From Desulfovibrio sp. Fe33 (lineage in GTDB: Bacteria; Desulfobacterota; Desulfovibrionia; Desulfovibrionales; Desulfovibrionaceae), in assembly GCF_028532725.1 (NCBI RefSeq), contig NZ_JAQKGU010000006.1, forward strand, positions 1 to 64,000: a DNA stretch of 64,000 nucleotides, given 5' to 3'. Position numbers and translations under genes: made by a program. The first letter of the stretch is position 1, and each line of letters opens with the position of its first letter. The notes under the pieces are model-generated. The model was not told the origin of the DNA, did no database searches, and saw only the letters and a program-made list of their open reading frames with translations. Below, in pieces: positions 1 through 7,360 of this stretch.

Positions 1-20
1 TTCACCTCTTTCCAGGGCAT
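1..20 (-). CDS. IS481-family transposase, first six codons only
   Basis: The minus strand reads ATG CCC TGG AAA GAG GTG (MPWKEV) up to the window edge, preceded by a GGAGGT Shine-Dalgarno. MPWKEV or close variants start many IS481 transposases; those enzymes carry an N-terminal helix-turn-helix and a DDE catalytic core, which would lie outside the window. The identification rests on the start peptide, its ribosome site and the flanking end repeats. Confidence 0.6.
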
Positions 21-47
21 GTGCACCTCCAGGCTTCCATGCCCAAA

Positions 48-94
48 GTGTTACCCATGTTCCCGGACTAATGTGTTACCTATGTACCCGGACT
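48..94. repeat. Pair of 22-bp direct repeats in the IS end (likely transposase-binding sites)
   Basis: Positions 48-69 and 73-94 share the pattern gtgttacc.atgt.cccggact with three mismatches and a 25-bp period. They lie between the inferred IS terminus and the transposase start, where transposase-binding repeats are expected. Confidence 0.65.
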
Positions 95-97
95 GTA

Positions 98-144
98 CCC
101 TTTACAAAGGGTTCCCCTCTTCCCTTTCCCCCGGCCGCCGGAGG
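98..144 (-). repeat. Dispersed repeat family A, truncated copy (left half)
   Basis: On the minus strand this reads GCCTCCGGCGGCCGGGGG, then purine-rich sequence, ending at the central CCCTTTGTAAAGGG. It matches the left arm and centre of the full copy at 23741-23862. The right arm is absent and is replaced by the IS end, which marks the insertion point. Confidence 0.7.
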
Positions 145-152
145 CAAAACAA

Positions 153-190
153 AAACACGGCCCGAACGCAGTGCGCTACGGGCCGTGTTT
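153..190 (-). terminator. Rho-independent terminator after hypC
   Basis: A perfect 12-bp stem (153-164 with 179-190, arm aaacacggcccg) closes a 14-base loop. Reading on the minus strand, the stem is followed by TTGTTTTG. It lies 19 bp past the hypC stop codon. Confidence 0.85.
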
Positions 191-208
191 GTTTGTCGGG
201 CGAGAAGG

Positions 209-466
209 CTAAAGCATCTCGTGCTGATAATTCTCGCCGCCGAGGAGGTCGACCATGTCGCGGAGAATTTTGAGTGTCTCCTGGGCCTCCTTGGGGTCGA
301 GCTTGCGAAGGGCGAATCCGGCGTGGATGATGATATAGTCGCCGATGGCGGCTTCTTCGTCGAGGAGCATGATGGACGCCTGGACCGTGGTGTCGCCTTC
401 ACCCACTTTGCAGGTGGCGACGCCGTCATTTATTTCAAGAATTTCTGCAGGAATCGCGAGGCACAT
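209..466 (-). CDS. hypC: HypC/HupF-type hydrogenase maturation chaperone
   Basis: This 85-residue protein begins MCLAIP, the HypC signature: the cysteine next to the initiator methionine binds the iron of the Fe(CN)2CO unit while HypC shuttles it with HypD to the large subunit of [NiFe] hydrogenase. Length is normal for the family. It overlaps the 3' end of the upstream endopeptidase gene by 32 bp, so the two are surely co-transcribed and probably translationally coupled. A strong terminator follows. No hydrogenase structural gene or other hyp gene is in the window. Cytoplasmic. Confidence 0.93.
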   Translation of the reverse strand: MCLAIPAEILEINDGVATCKVGEGDTTVQASIMLLDEEAAIGDYIIIHAGFALRKLDPKEAQETLKILRDMVDLLGGENYQHEML

Positions 467-989
467 AAATCTTCTCCGTTGCGGGGTTTTTGTCCGTCCG
501 AAGGGTATAGGAGCCGCCGGCAGCCTTCACTTCCTCAAGAACCAGAGCCTCCATTTGCGGGAGCCGAATTTCCAGTTCCGGGGACAGGGCGGCGGACATG
601 TCCTTGAAGTTGACCGGCTCTATGCCGAAAAGGATGACGTTATCCGGCACGCTGCCAATGATGCTACACTGGGCAAGCGTGTCGAGCAAGTCCGTCTGGT
701 GCATGGAATTCTTGAAGGCGCACGCCTTGTTCAGGTCTTCGCCCAGGAGACGGAAAATTTCGCCCGGCGTGCCGTCGTTGAGGACGATGTCCACAATGAT
801 GAGGTAGTCCGACTCCATGATCGGCCCCATGAGCTTGAGGCCCAGGGTGCCGCCGTCGAGCACGGTGACGTTGTCGGAAAACTCGTATTTCTGCTCGAGA
901 TCCTCAGCCACCCGGACGCCGAATCCCTCGTCGGTGAAGAGGATGTTTCCGACGCCAAGGATGAGAATGCGTTTATCTTTTTCAGGCAT
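435..989 (-). CDS. [NiFe] hydrogenase maturation endopeptidase (HyaD/HybD/HynC family)
   Basis: This 184-residue cytoplasmic protease would trim the C-terminal tail of a [NiFe] hydrogenase large subunit after nickel insertion. The start shows LILGVGNILFTDEGFGVRV with the first nickel-sensing acidic residue, then VDIVLNDGTPGEI, and a conserved histidine in the HQTDLLD segment near residue 97. I chose the ATG at 989; an in-frame GTG three codons upstream (998) is possible, and neither has a strong Shine-Dalgarno. It overlaps hypC. The gene upstream on the same strand is an unrelated ThDP enzyme, so the hydrogenase it serves is encoded elsewhere. Confidence 0.9.
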   Translation of the reverse strand: MPEKDKRILILGVGNILFTDEGFGVRVAEDLEQKYEFSDNVTVLDGGTLGLKLMGPIMESDYLIIVDIVLNDGTPGEIFRLLGEDLNKACAFKNSMHQTDLLDTLAQCSIIGSVPDNVILFGIEPVNFKDMSAALSPELEIRLPQMEALVLEEVKAAGGSYTLRTDKNPATEKIYVPRDSCRNS

Positions 990-1103
990 GGCTTTCACTT
1001 AGTAGAGAGCCAAGGTTTTCGCAAGGTCTAAAACGGAAAACCATGACAGAAACGATAGAAAGCGCGGCGGGAGGGCGCGGCGAGGCTGTCGCCCTTCGGG
1101 AGT

Positions 1104-1135
1104 CGGGCAGGCCGGATCGTTGGTCGACCTGCCCG
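1104..1135 (-). terminator. Hairpin after the ThDP enzyme gene (weak terminator candidate)
   Basis: An 8-bp perfect stem (cgggcagg with cctgcccg) sits just past the stop codon at 1146. There is no T tract, so it may stop transcription only poorly or stabilise the 3' end. Confidence 0.35.
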
Positions 1136-1145
1136 GACAGTGGAA

Positions 1146-2735
1146 TCAGATGACGGCCTCGATAAGCCTGGGGCCGGTCGCCTTGAGGGCCGCGCGCAGG
1201 GCGTCGGCAAAGGCTTGGGTCGTTTCCGTGCGAACGGCCGGGACGCCCATGCCTTCTGCGAGTTTGACCCAGTCCAGGGACGGATCTTGCAGGTCCAGGA
1301 GCGACAGGGCCTTGTCGCCCTTGGAGGCGGCGCGGACCAGTTTGAGTTCCTGATTGAGGACCGCGTAGGAACGGTTGGCGTACAGGACGGTGACCACGTC
1401 CAGGTTTTCCCTGGCCTGGGTCCAGAGGGCCTGTAGGGTGTACATGGCGCTGCCGTCGCCTTCCAGGCAGACGACCTTGCGGTCGGGTGCGGCCACGGCG
1501 GCCCCGGTGGAAAGGGGCAGGATGCCGCCGATGGAGCCGCCGGTCAGGGCCAGATAGTCGTGCGGCGCGGCCTGTGAGAGCAAGTTCGCATAGGGCAGAG
1601 TGGAAGTGATGCCCTCGTCGGCCACGATGGCGTTTTCCGGCAGCAGGGCTGCGACGATGCGCAGGGCGGCTTCGGCGGTGAGCGGACCGTCTCCGGGCAG
1701 GGCGGGAGGATCGAGCTGGACCGTGGGCGCATGGGATGGAGCGTCGATGGCCTCGGCCAATGCGAGGAGCGCGCCGTTTCCGTCCTCATCCGGCTGGGAA
1801 AGGGTCAGGATGTCGCAATGCGGCGGTGTCAGCCAGCCCTCCTGGCCTGGATAGGCGAAGAAGGATACCGGCGGCTGCGCCCCGACGAGCAGGATGCGGT
1901 CGAAATCGTTCAGACGGGCCAGAACCCCTTTGCCCCGATAGGGCAGCCGTTCCACAACGGGCGAGCCTGCGCCGGAACGCATACGCGGGGTGAATGTGTC
2001 GCAGAAGAGCGTGGACCCGGTCTTGGCGCAGATGCGGCCCGCAGCATCCAGGCCTTCGCCGTGGAGAACCGCCCCGCGCAGGAGAATGGCGGTTTTGCCG
2101 CTTGCGAGGGCCTTTGCGGCGGCGTCGATGGCGGTTTGGGAAACGGAAGCGGGAGCCGGGACCGCCAGGGCGGGCGCGGGGCGTTCCGCCGGAAGCCAGG
2201 CCGTGTCCGCAGGCAGGATCAGGGTGGCCACCTGTCCCGGCGCGATGCGCGCGGCGCGCACGGCGCGTGCGGCGTCTGCGGCCACGGCGCGTGCGCTTCG
2301 CGGACGGGCGACCCAATGGGAGATGGCCTCGGCGAAAGCTGTGACGTTGGATGTCAGGGGCGCGTTGTACCGTTCGTGGTAGGTCGCGTGGTCGCCGACG
2401 ATGTTGATGACCGGAGATTGGCCCTTGCGCGCGTTGTGCAGGTTGGCCATGCCGTTGGCGAATCCGGGGCCGAGGTGGAGCAGGGTACAGGCGGGCTTGC
2501 CGGTCATGCGGGCATAGCCGTCGGCCGCGCCGGTGGCCACACCCTCGAACAGACAGAGCACCGGGCGTATGCCGGGAATGCGGTCCAGGGCGGAAACGAA
2601 GTGCATCTCCGAGGTGCCGGGGTTGGCGAAACAGACTTCCACTCCGCTTTCGACCAGGGTGGCGACAAGGCTGTCCGCGCCGTTGAGGCCGGTATCCTGC
2701 CCGGGCTGGGCGTTGGCAGCGGTATGTTGAGGCAT
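1146..2735 (-). CDS. Thiamine-diphosphate enzyme of the acetolactate synthase large-subunit-like family
   Basis: The 529-residue protein has the three-domain plan of the ThDP family: an N-terminal Pyr domain with the catalytic glutamate in LFEGVATGAADGYAR (about residue 60), a middle domain, and a C-terminal PP domain with the cofactor motif EGDGSAMYT followed about 25 residues later by ANRSY. It resembles IlvB/IlvX-type proteins of uncertain substrate more than true acetolactate synthase; no small regulatory subunit gene lies nearby. I chose the ATG at 2735, which has AAAGGAGT 7 bp upstream; longer in-frame openings have no support. It could be a decarboxylase or carboligase of a 2-oxo acid; the substrate cannot be read from sequence. 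Confidence 0.8.
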   Translation of the reverse strand: MPQHTAANAQPGQDTGLNGADSLVATLVESGVEVCFANPGTSEMHFVSALDRIPGIRPVLCLFEGVATGAADGYARMTGKPACTLLHLGPGFANGMANLHNARKGQSPVINIVGDHATYHERYNAPLTSNVTAFAEAISHWVARPRSARAVAADAARAVRAARIAPGQVATLILPADTAWLPAERPAPALAVPAPASVSQTAIDAAAKALASGKTAILLRGAVLHGEGLDAAGRICAKTGSTLFCDTFTPRMRSGAGSPVVERLPYRGKGVLARLNDFDRILLVGAQPPVSFFAYPGQEGWLTPPHCDILTLSQPDEDGNGALLALAEAIDAPSHAPTVQLDPPALPGDGPLTAEAALRIVAALLPENAIVADEGITSTLPYANLLSQAAPHDYLALTGGSIGGILPLSTGAAVAAPDRKVVCLEGDGSAMYTLQALWTQARENLDVVTVLYANRSYAVLNQELKLVRAASKGDKALSLLDLQDPSLDWVKLAEGMGVPAVRTETTQAFADALRAALKATGPRLIEAVI

Positions 2736-2960
2736 GAATTGACTCCTTTCATCAGGATGTTGCGGAGCAGGGGGGCCTGGCAGGCCCGGGAATTTGAAGG
2801 GTCGGGCGTCCCGGCGAGGGAACGGGCGATCGATGGCGAACGTTGGGACCGGCGGCGAGCCGGACGGCCCGGCCGGGAAACGGTTCCCGCCATGTGAGAA
2901 GGTAGCCGAGCGGGCAATGCCGGTCAAGGCGGGCGCGGGAAACAGCCGGATGAAAAGGGA

Positions 2961-2995
2961 ACGGCGGGCCGCGAAATCTGTTCGCGGCCCGCCGT
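2961..2995 (-). terminator. Terminator after isocitrate dehydrogenase
   Basis: A perfect 15-bp stem (2961-2975 with 2981-2995) with a 5-base loop is followed on the minus strand by TTCCCTTTT. It lies 22 bp past the icd stop codon. Confidence 0.75.
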
Positions 2996-3017
2996 TTGCT
3001 GTCGGTTTGTCGGATTC

Positions 3018-4160
3018 TTACAGGTTGGCCAGCAGGAGTTCGCCGAATTCCTTGCAGCCGACCCGTGTGGAGCCTTGGATTTGTGAGGCCAGGTCCACGG
3101 TGACCTTCTTGGCGGCCAGGGTCTTTTCCACCGAGGCGTGGATCAGAGCGGCGGCCTCATGCCAGCCGATGTGCTCCAGAAGCATGGCTCCGGACAGAAT
3201 CAGGGAGCCGGGGTTGGCCATGTCCTTGCCCGCGATGGTCGGTGCGGTGCCGTGGGTCGGCTCGAAGAAGGCGAGCTTGTCGCCCATGTTCACGCCGGGA
3301 GCCAGGCCCAGTCCGCCCACCTGCGCGGCCAGGGCGTCGGAGATGTAATCGCCGTTGAGGTTGGTGGTGGCGAGGACCGAGTATTGCTCGGGGTACATGA
3401 GCACGTTCTGGAACATGGCGTCGGCGATGCGGTCCTTGATGATTACGCCCTCGCCGTCTTCGCCCTCGCGTACGACCCTGCCCTTGTACTCCTCGTCGGC
3501 CAACTCGTACCCCCAGGCGCGGAACCCGCCTTCGGTGGTCTTCATGATGTTGCCCTTGTGGATCAGGGTGACGGACGGCCGGTTTTCGGCGATGGCGAAG
3601 TCGATGGCCTTTTTGACCAGGCGCTTGGAACCCGCCGGAGTGATGGGCTTGATGCCGACGCTGGCGGTGGGATCGATCTTCGCGCCGAGCTCGTCCACGA
3701 GATAGTCGATCAATTTTCTGGCTTCCGGAGTGCCGGACTGATATTCAATACCGGCGTAGACGTCTTCGGTGTTCTCGCGGAAAACGACCATGTCCACCAG
3801 TTCGGGACGCTTGACGGGGGACTCTATCCCCTCGAAATACTTGATGGGCCGGATGCAGGCATAGAGGTCGAAGGTCTGGCGCATGGTCACGTTGAGGCTG
3901 CGGTACCCCTTGCCGACAGGCGTGTTCAGGGGGCCTTTCATGGCCAGGTCGGCCTTGGACAGGGCTTCCATGGTGGCCTGGGGCAGGTATTCGCCGGTCT
4001 CGGCAAAGCCCTTTTCGCCGGCAAGCAATTCCTGCCAGTCGAGTTTGTTGGCCCCGCCGTAGGCCATCTCAACGGCCTTGTTCAGGACGGGGCGTCCGGC
4101 GGCCCAGACTTCGGAGCCGATGCCGTCGCCTTCAATGTAATAGACAGTTCTGGTAGCCAA
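3018..4160 (-). CDS. icd: Isocitrate dehydrogenase (type I)
   Basis: This 380-residue enzyme oxidatively decarboxylates isocitrate to 2-oxoglutarate, in desulfovibrios mainly for glutamate synthesis. The phosphorylatable substrate serine is in GYRSLN (S88), and the family motifs FRENTEDVYAGIE and FFEPTHGTAP are present. The residues that set cofactor choice in E. coli NADP enzyme (K344, Y345, V351, Y391, R395) align with T308, I309, A315, V355 and S359 here, closer to NAD-type enzymes. The start codon is TTG at 4160 with GGAGGA about 4-9 bp upstream. Monocistronic, divergent from cobB. Confidence 0.93.
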   Translation of the reverse strand: MATRTVYYIEGDGIGSEVWAAGRPVLNKAVEMAYGGANKLDWQELLAGEKGFAETGEYLPQATMEALSKADLAMKGPLNTPVGKGYRSLNVTMRQTFDLYACIRPIKYFEGIESPVKRPELVDMVVFRENTEDVYAGIEYQSGTPEARKLIDYLVDELGAKIDPTASVGIKPITPAGSKRLVKKAIDFAIAENRPSVTLIHKGNIMKTTEGGFRAWGYELADEEYKGRVVREGEDGEGVIIKDRIADAMFQNVLMYPEQYSVLATTNLNGDYISDALAAQVGGLGLAPGVNMGDKLAFFEPTHGTAPTIAGKDMANPGSLILSGAMLLEHIGWHEAAALIHASVEKTLAAKKVTVDLASQIQGSTRVGCKEFGELLLANL

Positions 4161-4324
4161 TGGGTCCTCCTCGGCGCTGTGTCGGGATTTCGGGATTGTT
4201 TCGAGATGAAGAAGCGGACTATGACGTTTATTCGGCCGGATTGCAAGCGGGCGGGCGGCCGGAAAAGCCGCCGGGCCGCGTTGCTGTGGCCGATTTGAGA
4301 ATGTAATAACTGTTTGGAGATATC

Positions 4325-5056
4325 GTGCTGGGTGAATTGGAAATGGTCAAGGCGATGCTGGGGGGCGAAAGGCGGGTGGTCGTCCTCACCGGGGCGGGCG
4401 TGTCCGCCGAGAGCGGGGTTCCCACCTTTCGCGGCCGCGACGGGCTGTGGAGGCACCATCGCGTCGAGGACCTCGCCAGGCCGGACGCTTTCGCCGCGCA
4501 CCCGGAACGGGTCTGGGAGTTTTACAATTGGCGGCGCAGGCTGGTGGGAGGTTGCGAACCCAACCCGGCGCATATGGCCCTGGCGGCCATGGATCGTCAG
4601 ATTCCGAATTTTCTTCTGATTACCCAGAACGTGGACGGACTGCATACCCGGGCGGGCAGCCTCAGGGTGCTGGAGATGCACGGCTCGCTGTGGCAGGTCA
4701 GGTGCACTGTCTGCACCCATGCGCGGGAGGATTTCTCCGAATTGCCGGATATGCCGGAATGTCCGGTCTGCGGCCACCTGCTTCGTCCCGGCGTGGTCTG
4801 GTTCGGGGAACCGCTCACGCCCGGCGTGCTCAGGCTGGCCGTCGCGGAAATCGGCAAGGCGGACGTTTTTCTTTCCGTGGGCACATCGGGTCTGGTGCAG
4901 CCCGCAGCGTCCTTCTGCCAACTGGCCAAGGAGCACGGAGCCGTGACTGTGGAGATCAACCGGGAGCCGACTCCGAACACGGGGCTTATGGATTTCGCGC
5001 TGCATGGTCCGGCCGGAGATATCCTGCCCGAGCTGGCGGTCGGGCTGGGCGAGTAG
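4325..5056 (+). CDS. cobB: Sirtuin-type NAD-dependent protein deacylase
   Basis: The 243-residue protein carries GAGVSAESGVPTFRG (NAD site, about residues 23-37), QNVD (101-104), catalytic H119 and a four-cysteine zinc knuckle (C127, C130, C146, C149). It removes acyl groups from protein lysines, forming O-acyl-ADP-ribose. The Y67-xx-R70 pair in FYNWRR is the mark of class III sirtuins such as SIRT5 and E. coli CobB, which also remove succinyl groups. Start is a GTG with GGAG 6 bp upstream. It is divergent from icd, with no partner acetyltransferase nearby. Confidence 0.9.
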   Translation: MLGELEMVKAMLGGERRVVVLTGAGVSAESGVPTFRGRDGLWRHHRVEDLARPDAFAAHPERVWEFYNWRRRLVGGCEPNPAHMALAAMDRQIPNFLLITQNVDGLHTRAGSLRVLEMHGSLWQVRCTVCTHAREDFSELPDMPECPVCGHLLRPGVVWFGEPLTPGVLRLAVAEIGKADVFLSVGTSGLVQPAASFCQLAKEHGAVTVEINREPTPNTGLMDFALHGPAGDILPELAVGLGE

Positions 5057-5062
5057 GATTTC

Positions 5063-5092
5063 TTGACTTCGCGGGGAGTTCGGGGGTAATCC
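5063..5092 (+). promoter_or_regulatory. Candidate sigma-70 promoter for the trpB2 leader
   Basis: TTGACT (5063-5068), an 18-bp spacer and TAATCC (5087-5092) would start a transcript near 5100 and give a leader of about 258 nt before trpB2. Read by eye only. Confidence 0.45.
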
Positions 5093-5100
5093 TTCCTATT

Positions 5101-5172
5101 ATGCAAACACCCATCTCATACAATTTCTTTTGTGGACGCGGGTGGCGCAACGTCAAGCGGCCCGATTCCTAG
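5101..5172 (+). CDS. Possible leader peptide upstream of trpB2 (speculative)
   Basis: A 23-codon frame opens with ATG at 5101, reads ...[12 protein letters not shown]..., has a single tryptophan codon at position 15 and stops at TAG 5170-5172, just ahead of a strong hairpin and an intrinsic terminator. The G-W-R sequence recalls Trp attenuator peptides, but there is only one Trp codon and no ribosome site, so it may be chance. Confidence 0.25.
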   Translation: MQTPISYNFFCGRGWRNVKRPDS

Positions 5173-5174
5173 AC

Positions 5175-5226
5175 GCGCGCCGAAGCCATTCCGCCGCCGG
5201 TCCTGGTGGCGGGTGCTTCCGTGCGC
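5175..5226 (+). promoter_or_regulatory. Long stem-loop in the trpB2 leader
   Basis: Arms at 5175-5187 and about 5212-5226 pair over roughly 13 positions with few mismatches, enclosing an inner stem ccgccgcc/ggtggcgg. It precedes the terminator at 5241-5274 and could be the anti-terminator-competing or sensing part of an attenuator. I do not recognise a known riboswitch class in it. Confidence 0.4.
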
Positions 5227-5240
5227 AGTTGGACATCGGA

Positions 5241-5274
5241 AAAGCCGCTGGATGTAACGCCAGTGGTTTTTTTT
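5241..5274 (+). terminator. Intrinsic terminator 84 bp before trpB2 (attenuator candidate)
   Basis: A stem of about 10 bp (core ccgctgg/ccagtgg with one G-U pair, loop atgtaacg) is followed by eight T residues at 5267-5274. It could end cobB transcripts, but a promoter candidate lies between cobB and this site, which suggests control of trpB2. Confidence 0.75.
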
Positions 5275-5357
5275 ACGTCAACCCGCATGGACCGGATGGG
5301 AGCCGGGAAAGCTCCGAACCGCACCGGTCCACATGCCCAACTGTTCGGAGGAACACC

Positions 5358-6704
5358 ATGTCAGTGAAGAAGATCTTTTTGTCCCAGGACCAGATGCCTA
5401 CCCAGTGGTACAATCCCATGCCGGATTTGCCCACGCCCATGGCTCCGCCCCTCAACCCGCAGACCATGGAACCGCTCACCCCGGACATGCTCGCCCCGAT
5501 ATTCCCGGAATCCCTCATCGCCCAGGAAATGAGCACGGAACGGTTCATCGACATCCCCGAAGAGGTCCTGGACGTCTACAGGATATGGCGTCCCTCCCCC
5601 CTGGTCCGCGCCGACCGTCTGGAAAAGGCCATCGGCGCCAAGTGCAAGATATTCTACAAAGATGAATCCGTGTCTCCGGCGGGTTCCCACAAGCCGAACA
5701 CCTCGGTTCCCCAGGCGTACTACAACAAGATCGAGGGCGTGAAGCGGCTGGCCACCGAGACCGGCGCGGGGCAGTGGGGCACGGCCCTGTCCTTTGCTTG
5801 CGCCCAGTACGGCATGGAGTGCGTGGTCTACATGGTCAAGGTTTCCTATGAGCAGAAGCCGTACCGCAAGATGATAATCAACACCTACGGCGGGACCATT
5901 TACGCCTCCCCTTCGGAGCAGACCCGGACCGGCCGCGAGATGCTGGCCAGGGACCCGGACTGCAAGGGCTCGCTGGGCCTGGCCATTTCCGAGGCGGTCG
6001 AGGATGCGGCCACCCATGACGACACCAAATACGCGTTGGGCTCCGTGCTCAACCATGTGCTCATTCACCAGACCATCACCGGCCTTGAAGTGCAGAAGCA
6101 GTTGGAGATGGTCGGCGAGAAGGCCACCCACTTGGTCGGCTGCGTGGGCGGCGGCTCCAATTTCGGCGGGCTGGTCCTGCCGTTCCTGCCGCAGAAGCTG
6201 GCGGGCGACCCGGTCCGGTTCATCCCGGTGGAGCCCAAGGCGTGCCCGACCCTGACCCGGGGCGAGTACCGCTACGACTTCGGCGATATGGCGCGGCTCA
6301 CTCCGCTGGTCAAGATGCATACGCTGGGGCATGACTTCATGCCCGCGCCCATTCACGCTGGCGGCCTGCGCTACCACGGCGACGCGCCCATCGTCTGCAA
6401 CATCGTCAACGAGGGGCTGTGCGAACCCGTTGCCTACTTCCAGACCGAGTGCTTCGAGGCGGCGAAGCTGTTCATGCAGACCGAGGGATTCCTGCCCGCG
6501 CCGGAGACGTCCCACGCCATCAAGGGGGCCATCGAGGCGGCAAAGACCGCCGGGCCGGATGACGTCATCGTCTTTTTGTACTCCGGCCACGGGATGCTCG
6601 ACCTGGCTTCCTACGACGCCTTCAACCAGGGGCTTCTGACCAACTTCGAGTTGCCCCAGCGCGACATCGAGGAGGCGCTCAAGGCCTGTCCGGACATAAA
6701 ATAG
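5358..6704 (+). CDS. trpB2: Tryptophan synthase beta-like enzyme, TrpB2 type
   Basis: This 448-residue PLP enzyme condenses indole and serine (or O-phosphoserine in some TrpB2) to tryptophan. The Schiff-base lysine is K112 in AGSHKPN and the phosphate loop is [10 protein letters not shown]. The long N-terminal extension with [11 protein letters not shown] and the overall length mark the TrpB2 class, which works without TrpA and is thought to salvage free indole. No trpA is adjacent. Start ATG 5358 has CGGAGGAAC upstream. The structured leader with a terminator suggests attenuation control. Cytoplasmic. Confidence 0.9.
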   Translation: MSVKKIFLSQDQMPTQWYNPMPDLPTPMAPPLNPQTMEPLTPDMLAPIFPESLIAQEMSTERFIDIPEEVLDVYRIWRPSPLVRADRLEKAIGAKCKIFYKDESVSPAGSHKPNTSVPQAYYNKIEGVKRLATETGAGQWGTALSFACAQYGMECVVYMVKVSYEQKPYRKMIINTYGGTIYASPSEQTRTGREMLARDPDCKGSLGLAISEAVEDAATHDDTKYALGSVLNHVLIHQTITGLEVQKQLEMVGEKATHLVGCVGGGSNFGGLVLPFLPQKLAGDPVRFIPVEPKACPTLTRGEYRYDFGDMARLTPLVKMHTLGHDFMPAPIHAGGLRYHGDAPIVCNIVNEGLCEPVAYFQTECFEAAKLFMQTEGFLPAPETSHAIKGAIEAAKTAGPDDVIVFLYSGHGMLDLASYDAFNQGLLTNFELPQRDIEEALKACPDIK

Positions 6705-6731
6705 GCTGCCGCGCGGCGATTGACCTGCACG

Positions 6732-6759
6732 CCCCCGGCCCGGATTTCCGTGCCGGGGG
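6732..6759 (+). terminator. Hairpin after trpB2
   Basis: An 8-bp stem (cccccggc with gccggggg) lies 27 bp past the stop codon; the following tract ttcacgtttcc is only moderately T-rich. Confidence 0.45.
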
Positions 6760-6831
6760 TTCACGTTTCCTTGCATCGGGACGGAGGCCTTGCTACTCAA
6801 TAAGGATAGACACCGATCAAGGAGACGAACG

Positions 6832-7302
6832 ATGCTGACCATGTGGAAAAGAATCGGGTTCGCCGCGCTGCTTGTCGCCGTCCTGGCGGCGTTGGGCGCT
6901 TGCGGAACCCACAACGACGCCCCGACAATGAGCGAGGACGCCATCCGTCAGGCCCTGGTGGGCAAGACCTGGACCTTGCGCAAGATCGTGGCCCGCAGCT
7001 ATGACGACGACCCCGCGCGGACCCTGAAGTTCAACGCCGACGGGACGGTCGAGGGATTCGGCGGCTGCAACGCTTTCAACGGCACGTATTCCCTGACGGG
7101 CGACCAGATTGAATTCAGCCCTATGGCCTCCACCCGCAAGTCCTGCGGTCCGGGCCTGGACGAGCAGGAGTATACCTTCCTGACGTTTCTGGCCGTGGTG
7201 CGCCATCTGCGGGTCGAAGAGGATGGAAGCGAACTGGTTTTGCTGACCGAGAGCCAGGGCGAGATGCTTTTCTCTTCCGGCTCGTCCGGGCTGTTCTGGT
7301 AG
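6832..7302 (+). CDS. META/HslJ-domain lipoprotein
   Basis: The 156-residue product starts with a lysine/arginine-charged hydrophobic signal ending in the lipobox LGAC, so it is a lipoprotein with mature Cys near residue 24. The rest is a single META domain: GKTWTLRKI, FNADGTVEGFGGCNAFNGTY and FSPMASTRKSC are typical of HslJ-like proteins, a beta-rich fold of unclear role tied to outer-membrane stress and novobiocin tolerance in E. coli. Start ATG 6832 with AAGGAGA 6 bp upstream. It stands alone between trpB2 and the convergent NagZ-like gene. Confidence 0.85.
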   Translation: MLTMWKRIGFAALLVAVLAALGACGTHNDAPTMSEDAIRQALVGKTWTLRKIVARSYDDDPARTLKFNADGTVEGFGGCNAFNGTYSLTGDQIEFSPMASTRKSCGPGLDEQEYTFLTFLAVVRHLRVEEDGSELVLLTESQGEMLFSSGSSGLFW

Positions 7303-7328
7303 CCCTGTCCGAAATCCGCCTATCGCAG

Positions 7329-7360
7329 GCCGCCGGTCGTCCTTACGGACGGTCGGCGGC
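7329..7360. terminator. Shared hairpin between converging META and NagZ-like genes
   Basis: A 14-bp stem (7329-7342 with 7347-7360, two G-U pairs) closes a TTAC loop. On the plus strand it is followed by tattgtttc. It abuts the stop codon of the minus-strand gene and could serve the plus strand. Confidence 0.55.

Larger units (their letters stand above)
1..97 (-). mobile_element. IS481-family insertion sequence, right-hand end only (element runs off the window)
   Basis: Read on the minus strand, this stretch has an IS terminus at about position 97, two imperfect copies of a 22-bp repeat (48-69 and 73-94), a GGAGGT ribosome site at about 25-30 and an ATG at 20 that opens MPWKEV, which I recognise as the typical opening of IS481-family transposases. 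Paired repeats of the form gtgttaccNatgt..cccggact are, from memory, typical of IS481/IS21 ends. The neighbouring base 98 starts the centre of a family A hairpin repeat whose other half is missing, so the element appears to have inserted there. Only the end is in the window, so the exact family is not proven. Confidence 0.72.
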
